Assembly: GCA_035546355.1 (NCBI GenBank)
Contig: DATKEH010000354.1
Coordinates: 1 to 7,002 of the forward strand
Direction of reading: 5' to 3'
Source: DATKEH01 sp035546355
GTDB taxonomy: Bacteria > Acidobacteriota > Thermoanaerobaculia > Multivoradales > JAIOJS01
DNA: 7,002 nucleotides
The notes beneath the pieces are model-generated. The model was not told the origin of the DNA and did not search any database. It saw nothing but the letters and a program-made list of their open reading frames with translations. The translations under genes were made by a program, and so were the position numbers. Numbering within the stretch: the first letter of the stretch is position 1; every line of letters starts with the position of its first letter. This document shows positions 1 through 7,002 of the stretch, piece after piece.

Positions 1-672
1 GCCGTCCTGGACCCGATCCGGGTCGAACCCGACGCCGTCGTCCTCCACCATCGCCTGCACCCGGTCGCCGCGGTGCTCGAGCAGGACGTCGACACGGCTC
101 GCGCTGGCATGCCGCACGACGTTGGTCACCGCCTCCTGGACGACGCGGAAGAGCGCCGTCTCCACCGCCGCCGGAAGGCGCTCCTCGGAGAAGCCGCGCG
201 CCTTGAAGCGGACGTCGAGGCCGAAGGTGGCCGCCGTCGTCCGGGCGTACTGGCGCAGCGCCGCGTCCAACCCCAGATGGTCGAGGCTCGCCGGCCGCAG
301 GTGCGCGGCCAGGCGGTGCAGCCCGTCGATGACGGCGTCGGTGGTGCGCAGGAGCTCGCTCACCCGGCCGGTGACGTCGCCGCCCGCCGCGGCCTCCCGC
401 TCGAGCAGGCGCAGCCCGAAGCGCAGCGACGCCAGGGCCTGCCCGGCCTCGTCGTGCAGCTCGCGCGCCACGTGCCGGCGCTCGCGCTCCTGGGCCTCGA
501 CGAGGCGGCGGGACATGTTCAGCAGGCGCGCCCTGGCACTCCGCACCTGCTCGCGCAGGACGGCGTTGTCGCGCACCACCGCGGCGAGGTCCTCGACGAG
601 GGTGTCGGCCTCGCGCGGGATCGCCCCGCGCAGGCGGTCGAGGAGGCCGTCGGTGTCGCTGCGGTCGTTCAT
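1..672 (-). CDS. NarL-family-type sensor histidine kinase (HisKA_3), C-terminus cut by window edge
   Basis: Translating the minus strand from the ATG at 672-670 gives 224 residues with no stop before the left edge. Residues about 30-60 form a charged amphipathic helix. The HisKA_3 dimerisation/phosphoacceptor motif follows: ERERRHVARELHDEAGQAL (residues 62-80), with His73 as the likely phosphorylated residue. Further on come HLRPASLDHLGL (124-135), the ATPase N-box FRVVQEAVTNVVRHA (175-189, Asn184) and the G1 box EDDGVGF (210-216). Only the G2 box and the end of the ATPase fold, roughly the last 50 residues, are missing. No transmembrane segment or sensor domain is visible, so the kinase looks cytosolic and may sense through its short N-terminus or a partner. 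Family members phosphorylate LuxR/NarL-type regulators, often encoded next door; here that would lie beyond the left edge. The start is not certain: no clear Shine-Dalgarno precedes ATG 672, and the only in-frame upstream alternative noticed is GTG 771, which would add 33 residues of unremarkable sequence. Confidence 0.9.
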   Translation of the reverse strand, partial: MNDRSDTDGLLDRLRGAIPREADTLVEDLAAVVRDNAVLREQVRSARARLLNMSRRLVEAQERERRHVARELHDEAGQALASLRFGLRLLEREAAAGGDVTGRVSELLRTTDAVIDGLHRLAAHLRPASLDHLGLDAALRQYARTTAATFGLDVRFKARGFSEERLPAAVETALFRVVQEAVTNVVRHASASRVDVLLEHRGDRVQAMVEDDGVGFDPDRVQDG

Positions 673-873
673 GGGTGCGCTGGAAGGTGGGGAGGCGCCC
701 CGGGGCGACCCGACGAACCGCTCCCGCGCGGCGCGCCACCCCGGAGACGACCCTATCAGGACCGCGCTCACCCGGGTGGCCCGCGCGACCTGCAGCGGCG
801 CCCGGGCGCGCGGCAGGCGCGTCTCGGAACCCGGGTCGTCCGGCGCCGGCGGGGCCCGGCGGCATTCCGAACC

Positions 874-888
874 GGGTAGTTTTTACCC
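874..888. promoter_or_regulatory. Inverted repeat GGGTA-N5-TACCC, candidate operator
   Basis: The sequence reads GGGTAGTTTTTACCC: perfect 5-bp arms around a 5-base GTTTT centre. It sits about 200 bp upstream of each flanking start and is the most AT-rich spot in the intergenic region. A symmetric element between divergent genes suggests a site for a dimeric regulator, for example a LuxR/NarL-type partner of the adjacent kinase. It is not a match to the NarL 7-2-7 arrangement, whose half-sites face each other the other way round. A 10-base palindrome can arise by chance, so confidence is low. Confidence 0.35.
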
Positions 889-898
889 CCCTCGCGCG

Positions 899-920
899 GC
901 ACCCTTCGAGTAGAAGGTGC
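899..920. repeat. Imperfect inverted repeat (8-bp stem, one bulge)
   Basis: GCACCCTTC (899-907) pairs with GAAGGTGC (913-920) around the loop GAGTA, leaving one bulged C. It lies 10 bp from the GGGTA/TACCC repeat. It could form a hairpin in a leader transcript of the downstream hybrid gene, or be a second protein-binding site. No T-run follows on either strand, and no gene ends just upstream, so an intrinsic terminator is unlikely. Function unknown. Confidence 0.35.
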
Positions 921-1048
921 GGTTTCGCCGCCGTGGCCGAGCGGCTATCCTCGGGATTAGCCTCGCCAGGACCCGTCATGAGCCCGACCAACACGGATCG
1001 TCGTCACCGCTGCACCCCTCCGCCGTTCCGTCGGCAGCTCCCGCCCCT

Positions 1049-1055
1049 GGGGGAG
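1049..1055 (+). promoter_or_regulatory. Candidate ribosome binding site for an alternative GTG start at 1064
   Basis: GGGGGAG lies 8 bases before an in-frame GTG at 1064-1066, a better Shine-Dalgarno/start combination than that of ATG 1097, which has only GGGG at 1087-1090. Starting at 1064 would add 11 residues (VARGRQGAGRA) to the hybrid protein. The addition is short and lies outside the conserved CheB fold, which begins about residue 21, so domain conservation cannot decide between the two starts. Confidence 0.3.
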
Positions 1056-1096
1056 AAGCTGAGGTGGCTCGGGGGCGGCAGGGCGCGGGGCGTGCG

Positions 1097-5458
<4,362 letters not shown>

Positions 5459-5473
5459 ACAACCCCACGCCAC

Positions 5474-5486
5474 ACCGGGCGCCGGT
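5474..5486. terminator. Short GC hairpin in the convergent gap, weak terminator candidate
   Basis: ACCGG (5474-5478) and CCGGT (5482-5486) form a 5-bp GC-rich stem with a GCG loop, 16 bp after the hybrid gene's stop and about 27 bp past the stop of the convergent GH94 gene. No T-run follows on either strand, so it does not fit a classical intrinsic terminator. Its position between converging genes is the main argument for a bidirectional role. Confidence 0.2.
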
Positions 5487-5513
5487 TGCGGCGGCTTGGG
5501 GCCGGCTGCTGCG

Positions 5514-7002
5514 CTAGGCCCGCGAGCGAGCGGCCTTCTCGAGCGGCGGTCGCGGCGCGGGGTCCCCGAGCACGGCCCGCACCCGGTGCACGCGGCCATC
5601 GTCGACCAGCGGCAGCGAGCGTGGGTCGGCCGAAACGCCGTCGACCTCCACGCCGCCGACGCCACGGCACCTGCCGTGCGGGTTCTCCACCACGATCTCG
5701 TACACGCTGCCGCCGAGCTTCCACCGCACCTCGAACCCCGGCCAGGACGCCGGGATGCAGGGATCGATCGAGAACGTCTCGCCGCGTCGCCGCAGCCCCA
5801 GGATGCTCTCGATCCCGGCGCGGTAGAGCCACCCCGCGGCGCCGGTGTACCAGGTCCAGCCGCCGCGCCCGGCGTGCGCCGGGTGGGCGTAGACGTCGCC
5901 GGCCACCACGTACGGCTCGGCCTTGTAGCGCTCGACGCCCTCCGGCGTGCGGGCGTGATTGACCGGGTTGAGCATGTGGAACAGCTCGACCGCCTCGTCG
6001 CCGCTGCCGAGCCTGGCCAGCGCCATCACCACCCAGGCGGCGGCGTGGGTGTACTGGCCGCCGTTCTCGCGCACGCCGGGCGGGTAGCCGCGGATGTAGC
6101 CTGGGTCCTGCGCCGACGAGTCGAAGGGCGGCGCCAGCAGCAGGACGACGCCGATGTCGCGGCGCACCAGGTGCGCCCGCACGGCGTCCATCGCGCGGTC
6201 GGCGAAGCGCGCCGGCACGGCGCCGGAGAGCACCGCCCAGCTCTGCGCGATCGAGTCGATCTTGCACTCGTCGCCGTGGGCCGAACCGAGCGGGCTCCCG
6301 TCGTCGTAGTAGCCGCGGCGGTACCACTCGCCATCCCAGCTCTGCTCCAGCGCCGTCGCCAGGCGCCGCGCCTGAGCACGGTAGCGCTTGGCCCGCGCCG
6401 GGTCGCCGCGCTGCGCGCAGAGGGCGGCGAAGCTGCCGAGGATGCCGTGCAGGAAGAAGCCCAGCCAGCTGCTCTCGCCGCGCCCATGGCGACCGACGCG
6501 GTTCATGCCGTCGTTCCAGTCGCCGCTGCCGATCAGGGGCAGGCCGTGGGCACCGGCGGTGAGCGCCCGCTCGATGGCACGCAGGCAGTGCTCGAAGAGC
6601 GTCGCACGCTGGTCGGCGACCGCCGGCTGAAGGTAGACCTCGTCGACTCCCGGCGGCAGCAGCGGCGCGCTGAGGAAGGGCACTACCTCGTCGAGCACGG
6701 CGACGTCACCGGTGGCCTCCACAGAGCGCGCCGCGGCGTAGGGCAGCCAGAGCAGGTCGTCCGAACAGCGCGTGCGGGTGCCCTGGCCGCCGGGCACGTG
6801 CCACCAGTGCTGCACGTCGCCCTCGACGAACTGGCGCGCCGCGGCCCGCAGCAGATGCTCGCGGGTGAGCTCGGGGCGGGCGAAGAGCAGCGCCAGGGAG
6901 TCCTGGAGCTGGTCGCGGAACCCGTAGGCGCCCCCAGGCTGGTAGTAGCCCGACCGCGCCCAGAGGCGGCAGCTCAGCGTCTGGTAGAGGAGCCATCCGT
7001 TC
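5514..7002 (-). CDS. GH94 glycoside phosphorylase-type protein, C-terminal part, cyclic beta-1,2-glucan synthase (NdvB)-like
   Basis: The minus-strand frame is open from the right edge to TAG at 5516-5514, giving 495 visible codons; the start lies outside the window. Residues are counted from the right edge. The sequence opens with GWLLYQTLSCRLWARSGYY (2-20) and GFRDQLQDSLAL (27-38), then QHWWHVPGGQGTRTRCSDDL (64-83). IGSGDWNDGMNRVG (157-170, GDWNDG at nt 6507-6524) should hold the general-acid Asp of GH94. Further conserved blocks are RENGGQYTHAAAW and NPVNHARTPEGVERYKAEPY (starting at nt 5969), then GGWTWYTGAAGWLYR. These are characteristic of the C-terminal phosphorylase-like region of cyclic beta-1,2-glucan synthases, which in NdvB (about 2800 residues) trims growing glucans and sets ring size at the inner membrane. 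Because the N-terminal glycosyltransferase part is not visible, a free-standing beta-1,2-oligoglucan or cellobiose phosphorylase cannot be excluded. The last 20 or so residues (after AVLGDP) are a short Pro/Arg/Ala tail. It converges on the hybrid kinase gene with a 55-bp gap, so it is not in the same operon. Confidence 0.88.
   Translation of the reverse strand, partial: NGWLLYQTLSCRLWARSGYYQPGGAYGFRDQLQDSLALLFARPELTREHLLRAAARQFVEGDVQHWWHVPGGQGTRTRCSDDLLWLPYAAARSVEATGDVAVLDEVVPFLSAPLLPPGVDEVYLQPAVADQRATLFEHCLRAIERALTAGAHGLPLIGSGDWNDGMNRVGRHGRGESSWLGFFLHGILGSFAALCAQRGDPARAKRYRAQARRLATALEQSWDGEWYRRGYYDDGSPLGSAHGDECKIDSIAQSWAVLSGAVPARFADRAMDAVRAHLVRRDIGVVLLLAPPFDSSAQDPGYIRGYPPGVRENGGQYTHAAAWVVMALARLGSGDEAVELFHMLNPVNHARTPEGVERYKAEPYVVAGDVYAHPAHAGRGGWTWYTGAAGWLYRAGIESILGLRRRGETFSIDPCIPASWPGFEVRWKLGGSVYEIVVENPHGRCRGVGGVEVDGVSADPRSLPLVDDGRVHRVRAVLGDPAPRPPLEKAARSRA

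Larger units (their letters stand above)
673..1096. promoter_or_regulatory. Divergent intergenic region between the two kinase genes
   Basis: This stretch separates the start of the minus-strand kinase from the start of the plus-strand hybrid protein, so promoters for both should lie in it. I find no convincing gene. Open frames cross it on both strands, but their codon third positions lack the strong G/C bias of the flanking genes. It contains an AT-rich island around 876-885 in otherwise GC-rich DNA, and two small inverted repeats described separately. A TATCCT at 946-951 is the only -10-like hexamer I noticed, and it lacks a good -35 partner. The role as shared control region is inferred from gene orientation. 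Confidence 0.55.

Noticed and set aside
73..913. Long plus-strand open frames (up to 268 codons) at the left end
   Set aside because: They lie opposite the minus-strand kinase, which shows unmistakable HisKA_3 and ATPase motifs. The plus-strand translations are Arg/Ala/Gly-rich with no domain, as expected from antisense frames in high-GC DNA.
923..951. Possible sigma-70 promoter with TATCCT at 946-951
   Set aside because: The hexamer 17 bp upstream (TTTCGC) matches the -35 consensus poorly, and single -10-like hexamers occur by chance.
928..960. tRNA-like stretch containing GTGGCCGAGCGGCTA, resembling the D-arm region of serine or leucine tRNAs
   Set aside because: No downstream T-arm (GGTTCGA-like) sequence, anticodon stem or closing acceptor stem could be found, so the match is limited to a short GC-rich string.
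917..1096. N-terminal extension of the hybrid protein from GTG 917
   Set aside because: About 32% of its codons end in A or T, against about 4% measured in the receiver domain. It contains no domain, and a better start lies at 1097 or 1064.
5481..5506. GCCGG/CCGGC inverted repeat with a 16-base loop in the convergent gap
   Set aside because: The stem is only 5 bp with a long loop and no T-run, and such GC pairs are expected by chance in this composition.

Overview
The window is very GC-rich bacterial DNA, with codon third positions almost saturated with G or C inside the real genes. It holds three genes; two run off the edges. Cyclic beta-1,2-glucan synthase-type proteins and large CheB/CheR-PAS-kinase hybrids are typical of Gram-negative, environmental, GC-rich lineages (proteobacterial, myxobacterial or related phyla). 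Nothing here fixes the taxon, and no rRNA, tRNA, mobile element or CRISPR array was found.

Layout. (1) Positions 672 to 1, minus strand: most of a NarX/NreB/LiaS-type sensor histidine kinase (HisKA_3 plus the start of the ATPase domain), cut by the left edge. (2) Positions 673-1096: a divergent intergenic region of about 0.4 kb with two adjacent small inverted repeats (874-888 and 899-920). (3) Positions 1097-5458, plus strand: one 1453-residue hybrid signalling protein, ordered CheB methylesterase, CheR methyltransferase, PAS, heptad-repeat coiled coil, PAS, PAS, HisKA, HATPase, receiver, basic Pro/Thr/Arg-rich tail. (4) A 55-bp convergent gap. (5) Positions 7002 to 5514, minus strand: the C-terminal 495 codons of a GH94-family protein, best matched to the phosphorylase-like end of cyclic beta-1,2-glucan synthases (NdvB type), cut by the right edge.

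How they may work together. The two kinases are transcribed divergently from a shared control region and could belong to one regulatory circuit. The cytosolic kinase has no visible sensor domain and presumably pairs with a LuxR/NarL-type regulator beyond the left edge. The hybrid protein has every catalytic residue I could check in its CheB, CheR, kinase and receiver modules. The GH94 gene is convergent, so it is probably a separate transcription unit, although periplasmic cyclic glucans and chemosensory signalling both relate to envelope and osmotic adaptation.

I see no clearly undescribed system. The points most worth following up are the C-terminal tail of the hybrid protein, whose codon use looks non-coding-like, the twin inverted repeats between the divergent kinases, and a shortened CheR beta-subdomain that argues against receptor-tail tethering.
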